Positions 1 to 8,398 of a stretch of 64,000 bases of DNA are shown here, one piece after another. The stretch covers positions 186,001-250,000 of the forward strand of contig NZ_QAAD01000004.1 in assembly GCF_003046625.1 (NCBI RefSeq). The letters run 5' to 3'. Made by a program: the position numbers and the translations under genes. The notes beneath the pieces were generated by a model. That model saw only the letters and a program-made list of their open reading frames with translations, did not search any database and had not been told where the DNA came from. This stretch comes from Mangrovibacterium marinum. GTDB lineage: Bacteria > Bacteroidota > Bacteroidia > Bacteroidales > Prolixibacteraceae. Numbering within the stretch: position 1 is the first letter of the stretch; each line of letters starts with the position of its first letter.

Positions 1-1192
1 CCTCCTGTGTCAGCTCAAGGAGTTCGAAAGCCTCCGAAACTCGCTCGTTAAGCATTGCCAGCTCGTGCTCGGGCAAAATATCTTTCTTTTTGAGGGTTCC
101 GAAATGTGTTCCTCCTTTTACCAGATTCAGCTTTTCGAACAGCAGTAAAATTTCGCGTTCCCAGGCGGCTGGGATAAACTTAAGTTGGTCGTTATGCTGA
201 AAGAAGATTTTGTTCTCCGTGGTCTGGATCCAGCCATTGGGTAAGCTTGCCGGGCGTTGCAGGCGCGTTTTAAACTTCTTGGGGAAACGAACCGCCGTGG
301 TCTCTTCCGTCTTCTTTAATACTGAAATGAAAAAGCCTTCACCTTTAACTTTATGCGGCAGGAAACGATAGCCATAGATGCCATTGTGCTCCAGCTCATC
401 GATGTTCCATTCGTCCTGAAGCGGAATACGTACACTTTCGAATCCGCCTTGCGAGCGGAGCCAATCGAGGTTTTCCTCATTTTCGGCAGGGTTGAAGGTA
501 CAGGTACTGTAAATCAGATAGCCCCCTTGTTTCAGGGCGGGCCAGCTTTCGGCCAGGATGCGACGCTGGCGAACCGAGCACAGCTTGGCATTCTCCGGAC
601 TCCATTCGTTGGCCGCTTCCGGATCGCGACGAAATAATCCTTCACCCGAGCAGGGCGCATCAATCACCAATACATCAAACAAAGCACCGAGCTCGCCAAA
701 CTGCTTGGCATCGCTGTTGCTGACAACAAAGTTGCTGTGTCCCCATTTGGTCAGGTTCTCGATTAGGATGGGAACCCGCGAGCGAATGACCTCGTTCGAA
801 ACCAGCAAATCGTCATCCTGAATCAGACTATTCAGGTGGGTCGACTTTCCTCCGGGAGCAGCGCACAGGTCGAGCACCATTTTGGGCCCTTCAACGTTCA
901 CTTGGTTAAAGGCTTGTTCCAGAAACATGGAACTGGCTTCCTGCACATAGTAGGCGCCGGCATGCCATAGCGGATCGAGCGCAAACACGGGGCGTTCGTC
1001 CAAAAAGCAGGCTTGATTGGCCCACGGCACCGGTGCTAAATTCGGTGCTGAGCGATACTTCTGTTTATTCAGTCGAACGCTTACACGCGCTTGAAAATCC
1101 AATGCCTGAATAAAATCGTCGGCTGTTTGCGGAAACTGCTCGCGGATGCGGCCAACAAAGTCGGATGGCCAATGGTTGCTTGGAGTTGTCAT
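1..1192 (-). CDS. RsmF/NOL1-NOP2-Sun family rRNA m5C methyltransferase (3' end outside window)
   Basis: Reading from an ATG at 1190-1192 on the minus strand gives an open frame that leaves the window at base 1, so about 397 N-terminal codons are visible and the C-terminus is missing. The SAM-binding motif I appears as DLCAAPGGKSTHL, motif IV as DAPCSGEG (the cysteine that releases the product) and motif VI as STCTFNPAENE (the catalytic cysteine). Two cysteines in this arrangement are diagnostic of RNA cytosine-5 methyltransferases of the NOL1/NOP2/Sun group. Family members with this length and an extra C-terminal region methylate 16S rRNA (RsmF/YebU type). The exact rRNA position cannot be read from the sequence. 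It is divergent from the APS reductase gene, with a short shared upstream region. Confidence 0.9.
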   Translation of the reverse strand, partial: MTTPSNHWPSDFVGRIREQFPQTADDFIQALDFQARVSVRLNKQKYRSAPNLAPVPWANQACFLDERPVFALDPLWHAGAYYVQEASSMFLEQAFNQVNVEGPKMVLDLCAAPGGKSTHLNSLIQDDDLLVSNEVIRSRVPILIENLTKWGHSNFVVSNSDAKQFGELGALFDVLVIDAPCSGEGLFRRDPEAANEWSPENAKLCSVRQRRILAESWPALKQGGYLIYSTCTFNPAENEENLDWLRSQGGFESVRIPLQDEWNIDELEHNGIYGYRFLPHKVKGEGFFISVLKKTEETTAVRFPKKFKTRLQRPASLPNGWIQTTENKIFFQHNDQLKFIPAAWEREILLLFEKLNLVKGGTHFGTLKKKDILPEHELAMLNERVSEAFELLELTQE

Positions 1193-1381
1193 GGCTCAAA
1201 AATAGAACTTTTTACCCGTTTCGCATTCGCTAAAAACAAATGTGTATAAACACGTATCTGTTTCAAGCTGAAAACCTTTTTCTTTGCATACTAGTTTATT
1301 CTAGTGCAGCGGCTTTTGTTTTTGACGACTTTCCTGTTGAAATCATTAATTTTAAGCCGCATTTAAAAAGAGGAATATATC

Positions 1382-2086
1382 ATGAGCGAAGAATTAGCAA
1401 AACAACTCAATACCGAATTGGGCGAAAAAGAAACCGTTGAAACGCTGAAAGCGCTGGCCGAGAAATTTGCCGGAAAGATTGTTTTTACAACCAGCTTCGG
1501 GATCGAAGACCAGGTAATCACCGACCTGATTTTCAGAAATGATATCGATATTAAAGTCGTGACACTCGACACGGGCCGCTTATTTGAAGAAACTCATAAA
1601 GTGTATGCCCGCACGATTGAGAAATACAACAAGCCCATTATTCCATTCTACCCAAAGCACGAACCTTTGGAAAAATTTATTGCTGAAAATGGGCCGAACA
1701 GCTTTTATGCCTCGGTTGAAAACCGGAAAATGTGTTGCCATATTCGGAAGGTAGAACCGCTGGGCCGCGCGCTGGAAGGTATGGCGTGCTGGATTACCGG
1801 CTTACGTGCCTCGCAGTCGGCTAACCGCGAAGGCCTGGAGTTCTTTAATTGGGATGGCGGATTTAAGGTGGTAAAATACAACCCGCTGTTGCATTGGGAA
1901 CTGGATGATTGCCGCAAGTATACGCTCGAAAATCATGTTCCGTATAATGTACTGCACGATCGCGGATTTGTGAGTATCGGCTGTGCACCTTGTACCCGCG
2001 CCATTCAGCCGGGCGAAGATTTCCGCGCCGGACGCTGGTGGTGGGAAAGCAATTCGAAAAAAGAATGCGGTTTGCATCAGCATTGA
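1382..2086 (+). CDS. cysH: Assimilatory adenylyl-sulfate (APS) reductase, CysH family
   Basis: A 234-residue protein of the PAPS/APS reductase family, reducing activated sulfate to sulfite with thioredoxin as electron donor. The family fold is shown by TSFGIEDQVI near the N-terminus (the P-loop-like SFGIEDQ) and by TLDTGRLFEET. Two cysteine pairs, MCCHIRKVEPL and IGCAPCTR, are the ligands of the [4Fe-4S] cluster that marks the APS-using, plant/Bacillus-like subgroup. The catalytic cysteine lies in the C-terminal KECGLH motif. The length is normal. No sulfate adenylyltransferase genes are adjacent, so it is either a lone gene or its partners are elsewhere. The preference for APS over PAPS follows from the cluster cysteines and is an inference. 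Confidence 0.92.
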   Translation: MSEELAKQLNTELGEKETVETLKALAEKFAGKIVFTTSFGIEDQVITDLIFRNDIDIKVVTLDTGRLFEETHKVYARTIEKYNKPIIPFYPKHEPLEKFIAENGPNSFYASVENRKMCCHIRKVEPLGRALEGMACWITGLRASQSANREGLEFFNWDGGFKVVKYNPLLHWELDDCRKYTLENHVPYNVLHDRGFVSIGCAPCTRAIQPGEDFRAGRWWWESNSKKECGLHQH

Positions 2087-2160
2087 TGCGAAGCGATCAG
2101 TCGCACTATACAGTCGCCGTTCCTGGAGCAAACACTCCGGGAACGGCGATTTTGGGTAGT

Positions 2161-2258
2161 TCCAAGTTCCAAGTTCCAAGTTCCAAGTCTCAAGTCTCAC
2201 GACTCAAGTCTCACGACTCACGACTCACGACTCAAGTCTCAAGTCTCACGACTCATGT
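2161..2258. repeat. Heptanucleotide tandem repeat array, about 14 units
   Basis: Fourteen consecutive 7-bp units, first TCCAAGT four times, then CTCAAGT and CTCACGA intermixed, ending in CTCATGT. The array fills the gap between the 3' end of the APS reductase gene and the 3' end of the convergent YccF gene, so it is not in a promoter position for either gene. The function is unknown. Confidence 0.85.
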
Positions 2259-2262
2259 CTCT

Positions 2263-2631
2263 TTACACCACTCGTCGTCCAAACGGAGTCAATGCTAAGC
2301 TCATCAGTTTAAAATGTTGTTTGGCGAAGGGAATTCCGATGATGGTAATGGCGAACAGCAGGCCAAATACCAGGTGGGTGAGGGCGATCCAGATGCCGCC
2401 AATCAACAACCAGATGATATTCATGATGGTTGACAGGCAGCCCGGAGCGTAGTCCATATATTCAATTTTAGCTCCGAAAGGCCATAAGGCCAAAAGCGAC
2501 AATTTGATGGCTTGCAAACCGAAGGGGATTCCGACAATGGTCAGGCACAGCAGCAGACCGGCGATCAGGTATTCCAGGAAGATCAAGATACCCCCGAAAA
2601 TAATCCAGATGAGATTTCCTAATAGCGACAT
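2263..2631 (-). CDS. YccF domain inner-membrane protein
   Basis: A 122-residue protein with two hydrophobic repeats, each containing the family signature: LCLTIVGIPFGLQAIKLSLLALWPFG in the first half (quoted in part) and ITIIGIPFAKQHFKL in the second. The double IVGIPFxxQ..K pattern and the predicted four membrane helices identify the YccF (DUF307) family of small inner-membrane proteins, whose biochemical role is not established. The length agrees with the family. It is convergent with the upstream APS reductase gene and separated from it by a heptamer repeat. Confidence 0.85.
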   Translation of the reverse strand: MSLLGNLIWIIFGGILIFLEYLIAGLLLCLTIVGIPFGLQAIKLSLLALWPFGAKIEYMDYAPGCLSTIMNIIWLLIGGIWIALTHLVFGLLFAITIIGIPFAKQHFKLMSLALTPFGRRVV

Positions 2632-2732
2632 AGTTTGGTTTTAATTTGATTTCACGCCTAAAATAGTCAATCGGCCTGTTATGGAGCCTGTTTATTCGGC
2701 GAGTTTGCTAATTGAACAGGTAAACGGCTCAA

Positions 2733-3470
2733 CTAGCGGATCCGCACTTCGGTATCGGGCAATGCCACTTTTAGTTTTTCAACCAACGAATCGAGCTTCA
2801 CATTGTAGTGTACCGGGTACAGAATTGGCGGTTTCAGCTTCCTGGCAACCTTTACAAACATATCTTCATCCATTACAAAAGGCATCATCATCGGAATAAA
2901 AGCGATGTCGGGTTTCATGAAAAAGCGCATTTCGTCGATGTATTCCGTGTCGCCGGCAATATAGACCGTCTTATCGCCAAAAACCAGGAAATAACCATTG
3001 CCATCGCCTTTGGGATGATAGGGCACATCGTCGGGCCGCAGATTGACCACATTGTAGGCGGGCACCGCTTTAATATAAATTTCCTTAAAGGTTGTTTGCT
3101 GGTTGTTCTCGAGAAACTCGCCAAAGTCCATTTTCGGAATGCAGGATTTCGAGGCAATGACCCTGGTATCGGATTTCGATAAAAACTTAATTACGCTGGT
3201 GCTGAAGTGGTCGCGGTGATCGTGGGTAATTAAAATGAGATCGGCCTTGGGCAACATGGTGATATCGCCCACATTGGGGATGGGGTCGACATAAATGTTT
3301 AGCCGGTTGAATTTGAAATGGTAGAAACAGTGGCCGATAACGGTAATTTCCAAATCGCCTTTCGAGCTTGGCACAATATCCTTAATCCGGTATTGCGACT
3401 TTGCTTGTTGTGGCCAAAGTGCACCAACAATAATAAACAGGCAGAGGGTCGTGAGTTTGATTTGTTTCAT
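2733..3470 (-). CDS. Exported MBL-fold metallo-hydrolase (UlaG-like)
   Basis: A 245-residue protein beginning with a signal peptide (MKQIKLTTLCLFIIVGALWP followed by QQAKSQ), so it is probably periplasmic. The metal-binding motif HDHRDHF, a later GDTEYIDEM aspartate and the terminal PVHYN histidine give the zinc ligands of the metallo-beta-lactamase fold. The overall pattern (short protein, GHCFYHF start, DPIPNVGD segment, FIPMMMPFVMD near the end) resembles the UlaG/UPF0173 group of metal-dependent hydrolases rather than beta-lactamases. The substrate is unknown. It stands alone between YccF and the GH127-like gene. Confidence 0.8.
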   Translation of the reverse strand: MKQIKLTTLCLFIIVGALWPQQAKSQYRIKDIVPSSKGDLEITVIGHCFYHFKFNRLNIYVDPIPNVGDITMLPKADLILITHDHRDHFSTSVIKFLSKSDTRVIASKSCIPKMDFGEFLENNQQTTFKEIYIKAVPAYNVVNLRPDDVPYHPKGDGNGYFLVFGDKTVYIAGDTEYIDEMRFFMKPDIAFIPMMMPFVMDEDMFVKVARKLKPPILYPVHYNVKLDSLVEKLKVALPDTEVRIR

Positions 3471-3620
3471 GGGATGCTAAAATATCAAATTTAACTATCC
3501 GGTAAAAGCAGGAATCGTTAATTTTCGCTTGAATGCGGGGAGGGGAGTGTATTCGTGTTTTCCGTGTTGAACTTCGCTTCGTGTTCGGTGTTTTCTCTTC
3601 TAAATAAACAAACTTATCCG

Positions 3621-4655
3621 ATGAAATTCATTCCTGTAGTAGCTGTTTCGCTGTTCATTAGTCTTCTGTGGTCTTGTCAGCTCAAAATGGCACCCGAGCG
3701 TGAGGGTGTTTCCGATTCTGTTGAGCAATCCGCAATCAATTTAGGGGGAATTTTGGCCGAACAGACCGATCGTCTTTCTTCCGATAAGTCGCTGTGCCCC
3801 GAAGCGACGGGCAATGCTGTTGGTTCGCTCCGGCCCTTGACAGACCGCCTTCAACAACTAAAGCAAGCCGGTGTAAGCACGCCTCCGGACGATTTTATGG
3901 CCACCTGGCGGGAAAAGCAGCATGCGGTGTTAGCCAATTTTGAAGTCCTGGACGAAAATACGCTGGCTTCGTGGAGGCGCTTAAATGCCGAACTGCTGAG
4001 GTATTTCGGAGCCGTTTGTTTTGCCGACGAGCTGGAACGGATCTTTTACAACAGTCGGTATGCCGATGTGGTTAACGATTCGAGCTTGAAATCGACCTGT
4101 TATACGCGTCGTTACGATCGGATTTATGTGAACCTTTACACCAGCTCGACTTTCGATTTTGTTCATACAACCGGTGGAAATGTGCGCTTGATTCAGGAAA
4201 CAGCTTATCCGAATGAAGGAAAAATCAGTATAAAGTTTGAGCTCGACGATAAGCGTTATGTCGATTTGTTTATTCGCATTCCGGAATGGGCGCAAACAGC
4301 CTCGGTAACCGGCAAGGGCGTAAAGTATCCGGTTTATCCGGGCGAGTATACCGAAATAGCAAGCAAGTGGAAAACCGGCGATCAGGTTGAAGTGCTGTTG
4401 GGCATGAAACCGCAAATAATTGGAAGGGCAAACGATCGTTGGGGATTTTCGTTCGGACCGTTGCTATTGACCTACCAAGCCGATAGCTTGCCCCGGCATA
4501 CCGGAACCAACAATCCGCTTGCTCAGCTGCAAATGGTTTCACCTCCGGGGAAAATGCCAACCTTCACGTACGCCGGTATTCCGGAGCATACCCTGGTGCT
4601 CCAACCCTTTTATGCCGAAAGCAATGGCGAAAAACGTACGGTCTGGATTAAATAG
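3621..4655 (+). CDS. Lipoprotein resembling the C-terminal beta-sandwich of GH127/DUF1680 enzymes
   Basis: A 344-residue protein. The ATG at 3621 is chosen because it starts a lipoprotein signal (VVAVSLFISLLWSCQLK, lipobox cysteine in LWSC). From about residue 165 the sequence follows the non-catalytic beta-sandwich end of GH127/GH146 beta-L-arabinofuranosidases: IYVNLYTSS, then RIPEWAQTASV, PGEYTEIASKWKTGDQVEV and FGPLLLTYQAD. The (alpha/alpha)6 catalytic barrel that should precede it is absent, replaced by about 140 unrecognised residues with few motifs. It is probably a truncated or repurposed fragment, perhaps carbohydrate-binding. It lies 135 bp upstream of the GH3 gene in the same direction and may be co-transcribed with it. 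The family assignment is moderate; catalysis is not expected. Confidence 0.55.
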   Translation: MKFIPVVAVSLFISLLWSCQLKMAPEREGVSDSVEQSAINLGGILAEQTDRLSSDKSLCPEATGNAVGSLRPLTDRLQQLKQAGVSTPPDDFMATWREKQHAVLANFEVLDENTLASWRRLNAELLRYFGAVCFADELERIFYNSRYADVVNDSSLKSTCYTRRYDRIYVNLYTSSTFDFVHTTGGNVRLIQETAYPNEGKISIKFELDDKRYVDLFIRIPEWAQTASVTGKGVKYPVYPGEYTEIASKWKTGDQVEVLLGMKPQIIGRANDRWGFSFGPLLLTYQADSLPRHTGTNNPLAQLQMVSPPGKMPTFTYAGIPEHTLVLQPFYAESNGEKRTVWIK

Positions 4656-4790
4656 GGATTATAAAATGAGCAATTTCAGAGGCGAAGTTTTTAGCCTGGA
4701 TGCAGGCTCATCGTAAAAAGCGTTTTTTATTCTGATTCAGTAAATCTATATTTACGTACCAGAACAGAACAAAACAGATTGAACAAAACT

Positions 4791-7424
4791 ATGAAAAATT
4801 ATTTTCTGCTATTTCTCTTCAGCCTGGGGGTAAGCTTTGCCTCCTTTGCACAGCAAATCTTTCCTTTTCAAAATCCCGATCTGCTGGTTGAACAACGAGT
4901 CGATGACCTGGTTTCACGGATGACCGTTTCCGAGAAGATAAGCCAACTGATGGACGAGGCGCCGGCGATTGATCGCTTAGCAGTTCCCCAATACAACTGG
5001 TGGAACGAATGTTTGCACGGGGTGGCTCGCGCCGGCTATGCCACCGTTTTCCCGCAATCCATTTCCATTGCTGCTTCCTGGGATCAGGATTTGATTTTTG
5101 ATGTGGCTTCGGTTATTTCAGATGAAGCACGGGCGAAACATCACGAGTTTGTGCGACGCGGCGAACGGGGCATTTACCAGGGATTGACTTTCTGGTCACC
5201 AAACATTAATATTTTCCGCGATCCGCGTTGGGGACGGGGACACGAAACTTACGGCGAAGATCCGTATCTGACAGGCCAAATGGGCATGGAGTTCGTTCGT
5301 GGCTTGCAGGGCGACGACGATAAATACCTGAAAGTGGTGGCTACGGCAAAACATTACGCGGTTCACTCAGGGCCGGAGCCACTGCGTCACGAATTTGATG
5401 CCCAAGTGAGTGAGCGCGATTTACAGGAAACCTATCTGCCGGCGTTCCGCACCTTGGTTGTCGATGGCGGCGTGTACTCCGTGATGGGAGCCTACAACCG
5501 TTTTCGCGGAGAAGCCTGCTGTGCCAACACCGGGTTGTTTGATATTCTGCGGAACAAGTGGAATTTTGATGGCTATTTCGTCTCTGACTGTGGCGCCATT
5601 GCCGACATTTGGGAGTATCACAAAGTTGTCCCCGATGCCGCTTCGGCTGCTGCGCTGGCGGTAAAGGAGGGCTGCGACCTAAATTGCGGGAGTACTTACA
5701 ATTCGCTGAAAGAGGCCGTCGAGAAAGGATTGATTACGGAAGATGAGTTGGATGTTTCGGTGAAGCGGCTTTTCGCTGCCCGCTTCAAATTGGGCATGTT
5801 CGATCCGGTTGAAAATGTGCCTTACGCACAGATTCCATTCTCGGTTAATAACAATGCGGCACACCATGTGTTGGCTCGTCAGGCCGCGCGTGAGAGCATT
5901 GTTTTGTTGAAAAATGAAAGCCAAACCTTGCCCTTTTCAAAAGACATAAAAACCATTGCTGTAATCGGACCAAACGCCGACGATATTGAATCGCTTTGGG
6001 GAAACTACAGCGGTGTGCCCAGCGATCCGGTTACGGTGCTGAAAGGCATTCAACATAAACTCAGCCCGCAAGCGAAGGTGTTGTATGCGCAAGGTTGCGA
6101 TCTGGCTGATGGTATTCCAGAGATGAAGGCGATTCCTTCAATTTATTTGGAAACGGCCGATGGCGAGCAAGGTTTGAAAGCCGAATATTTTGCCAACAGC
6201 AAGTGGGAGGGGGCCCCTTTGTACACGCAGGTGGACGACAATATTGACTTTTGCTGGGATATCGACACGCCCGACCCGCGGCTGGCACCCGGCAGTTACA
6301 GCATTCGCTGGACGGGCTATCTGGTTGCGCCCAAGAGCGGAACTTATTATTTCAGCGATTGGGGAAAGCCTTTCATGACCATCAAAATCGGGGATGACGA
6401 GAAAGGTGGAAAGAATGAACATCATCCCAGAATGCGGGAACTGAAAGTGGATTTAAAGGCTGGTGAAAAGTATAAAGTTGAAGTGAAATACCAAAACTAT
6501 TACGGTGATGCAACTGCCCGATTGCTGTGGTCGGTTCCGCAGGAAGATCGATTGCAGCAGGCTGTGGAAACGGCCAGCCAGGCCGATGTTGTTGTGCTGG
6601 CTTTGGGGCTGAATGAGCGGCTGGAAGGCGAAGAAATGAAAATTCAGATTGACGGGTTTTCCGGTGGCGACCGCACCAGCCTTGATTTGCCGGCAACACA
6701 GGTCGAGTTAATGAAAGCGGTTGTGGCAACCGGTAAGCCGGTGGCTTTGGTGCTGATCAACGGAAGCGCGCTTTCGGTGAATTGGGCCGCCGACAACGTC
6801 CCGGCAATTTTAACAGCTGGTTACCCCGGCCAGCAAGGAGGAAATGCCATTGCCGACGTCTTGTTTGGTGATTACAACCCGGCTGGCCGTTTGCCTGTAA
6901 CCTACTACAAATCGGTTGAACAGTTGCCTCCGTTTGAGGATTATAACATGGATGGGAGAACTTATCGTTATTTCACGCAGGAGCCGCTTTATCCGTTTGG
7001 CTTCGGACTGAGCTATACAACTTTCAACTATTCGAATCTTCAAATCAGCCCCAATATATTGATGGGCGATAAAGTTGCTGTTTCTGTTGATGTAACGAAT
7101 ACCGGAGATTTGGATGGTGATGAAGTGGTTCAATTATACCTGACCGACGAAAAAGCCTCGACGCCACGTCCGATCCGCCAATTGGAAGGTTTCAAACGGG
7201 TGCACCTGAAAAAAGGCGAGACGAAGACCGTCAATTTTAACCTGGAGCCCCGTCAGCTGTCGATGATTAACAGCAAAGATGCTCGGGTGGTTGAACCGGG
7301 CTGGTTTACAGTGTCTGTCGGTGGTGAGCAACCCGGATTTTCGGGGCGCGCAGATGCTTCGAGTACGGCTACTGTCAGCGGACGTTTCGTCGTGAAAGGC
7401 AAACCAATTTTATTGGACGAGTAA
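4791..7424 (+). CDS. Exported glycoside hydrolase family 3 with inserted PA14 domain
   Basis: An 877-residue enzyme starting at the ATG at 4791, which begins a clean signal peptide (KNYFLLFLFSLGVSFASFA then QQ). GH3 N-terminal barrel features include NIFRDPRWGRGHETYGEDP and KHYAVHSGPEP; the nucleophile aspartate is D266 in FVSDCGAI. The SDCGAI form is common in beta-xylosidase/beta-glucosidase GH3 members. A PA14 domain is inserted at about residues 455-590 (AEYFANSKW..., IRWTGYLVAPKSGTYYF), followed by the rest of the alpha/beta sandwich and a C-terminal fibronectin-III-like domain (VTNTGDLDGDEVVQLYLTD). It probably releases glucose or xylose from oligosaccharides in the periplasm. The precise substrate cannot be read from sequence. 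A terminator follows. Confidence 0.9.
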   Translation: MKNYFLLFLFSLGVSFASFAQQIFPFQNPDLLVEQRVDDLVSRMTVSEKISQLMDEAPAIDRLAVPQYNWWNECLHGVARAGYATVFPQSISIAASWDQDLIFDVASVISDEARAKHHEFVRRGERGIYQGLTFWSPNINIFRDPRWGRGHETYGEDPYLTGQMGMEFVRGLQGDDDKYLKVVATAKHYAVHSGPEPLRHEFDAQVSERDLQETYLPAFRTLVVDGGVYSVMGAYNRFRGEACCANTGLFDILRNKWNFDGYFVSDCGAIADIWEYHKVVPDAASAAALAVKEGCDLNCGSTYNSLKEAVEKGLITEDELDVSVKRLFAARFKLGMFDPVENVPYAQIPFSVNNNAAHHVLARQAARESIVLLKNESQTLPFSKDIKTIAVIGPNADDIESLWGNYSGVPSDPVTVLKGIQHKLSPQAKVLYAQGCDLADGIPEMKAIPSIYLETADGEQGLKAEYFANSKWEGAPLYTQVDDNIDFCWDIDTPDPRLAPGSYSIRWTGYLVAPKSGTYYFSDWGKPFMTIKIGDDEKGGKNEHHPRMRELKVDLKAGEKYKVEVKYQNYYGDATARLLWSVPQEDRLQQAVETASQADVVVLALGLNERLEGEEMKIQIDGFSGGDRTSLDLPATQVELMKAVVATGKPVALVLINGSALSVNWAADNVPAILTAGYPGQQGGNAIADVLFGDYNPAGRLPVTYYKSVEQLPPFEDYNMDGRTYRYFTQEPLYPFGFGLSYTTFNYSNLQISPNILMGDKVAVSVDVTNTGDLDGDEVVQLYLTDEKASTPRPIRQLEGFKRVHLKKGETKTVNFNLEPRQLSMINSKDARVVEPGWFTVSVGGEQPGFSGRADASSTATVSGRFVVKGKPILLDE

Positions 7425-7773
7425 ACTCTGATTAAATCATAAATCAAATCCCGGTTGCCTTTAAGCCGGGATTTTTTTGTTTTTGGCCGGCTGAAACATC
7501 CTGCAAGATGATTATTTCGATTTTTTTTTATTAGAAAAAGCAGGTATGAATGAAAATGGCTAAATATTAGGAGAATAAACGGTATTCTGGCAAGAAAGAA
7601 GAATTGTTGCAAACGTTTGCATTTGCAGCCGATCTCTTCGTTTTTCGCGTGATGCTTATAAAGCATTTTCGGGTTTCACCTGCTTTTTCCTATCTTTAAA
7701 TTCAGGCCGAAACAAGTTTGCTTGAAAACTGTCGGTCGGAAAACTAAACTAACATCACCCGGGATCTGAAATT
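7425..7773 (+). promoter_or_regulatory. Upstream region of the alpha-glucoside locus, with LacI-type operator at 7608-7621
   Basis: This 349-bp gap holds the GH3 terminator, then a perfect 14-bp palindrome TGCAAACGTTTGCA at 7608-7621, which has the central CG and flanks of LacI/GalR-family operators, then a -7-like box TATCTTTA at 7691-7698 upstream of the sigma factor gene at 7774. The operator lies about 70-80 bp upstream of the putative promoter, so it could serve activation as easily as repression. No LacI-type regulator gene lies in the window. Confidence 0.55.
7446..7478 (+). terminator. Rho-independent terminator after the GH3 gene
   Basis: Nine-base-pair stem AAATCCCGG / CCGGGATTT with an 11-nt loop, running into a tract of T residues, 22 bp after the GH3 stop codon. 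Confidence 0.8.
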
Positions 7774-8322
7774 ATGCCAAATTTTGATCAGCTTTTCAGA
7801 AAATACCATCACCAGCTTTTTCTATATGCCCGTAAATTTGTTGCCGATGAATCGGTGGCGCTTGATATTACGCAGGACGTTTTCGCGCAGGTGTGGGAGA
7901 AAGAAAAACTGAGTTTACCGGATGAACACCTGAAAGCTTATCTCTTTCATTCGGTTCGCAATCATTGCCTGAATCACTTGAAACACGAACGAGTTATCCG
8001 AAGACACCAGCAGTTTCAACAGGATGAGTTGAGCAAGCTGGAAATCCAATATTATGAGAGTGGCGAAAAATCACTCATTCAAAAAGAAAGTCTCGAGCGC
8101 ATTTACGAGACCGTGAATTCATTGTCAGAAGTTAACCGGGAGATCATTGAGCTTAGCCGTTTTGAAGGCTTAAAAAACAAAGAAATTGCTGAGCGTTTAG
8201 GCATCCCCATACGCACTGTTGAAACCCGGATTTTCAGAGCCTTGAAAGAACTGCGGCAAAAATTATCTCAAAAATTTATTCGTATTCTGTTGAATTTATG
8301 TCGGTTGAAAGATAAAGTGTAG
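7774..8322 (+). CDS. ECF-type RNA polymerase sigma-70 factor
   Basis: A 182-residue sigma factor with region 2 (FDQLFRKYHHQLFLYARKFV, then ALDITQDVFAQVWEKE, where the DxxQxVFxxxW pattern is the core-binding and -10 recognition part) and region 4 (LSEVNREIIELSRFEGLKNK followed by EIAERLGIPIRTVETRIFRA, a helix-turn-helix). There is no region 1 or 3, as in ECF sigma factors. Next to a FecR anti-sigma factor and a SusC with an STN domain, it is the cytoplasmic end of a trans-envelope signalling chain that switches on this polysaccharide-utilisation locus when substrate binds the transporter. The pairing is inferred from gene order. Confidence 0.92.
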   Translation: MPNFDQLFRKYHHQLFLYARKFVADESVALDITQDVFAQVWEKEKLSLPDEHLKAYLFHSVRNHCLNHLKHERVIRRHQQFQQDELSKLEIQYYESGEKSLIQKESLERIYETVNSLSEVNREIIELSRFEGLKNKEIAERLGIPIRTVETRIFRALKELRQKLSQKFIRILLNLCRLKDKV

Positions 8323-8398
8323 ATTTTTTGCTTTTTCTGACGTAGTTTGTCCGTCTCGGTTGTGTTAGGGGTGTACACGGAAAATAAATGCCCGGATT

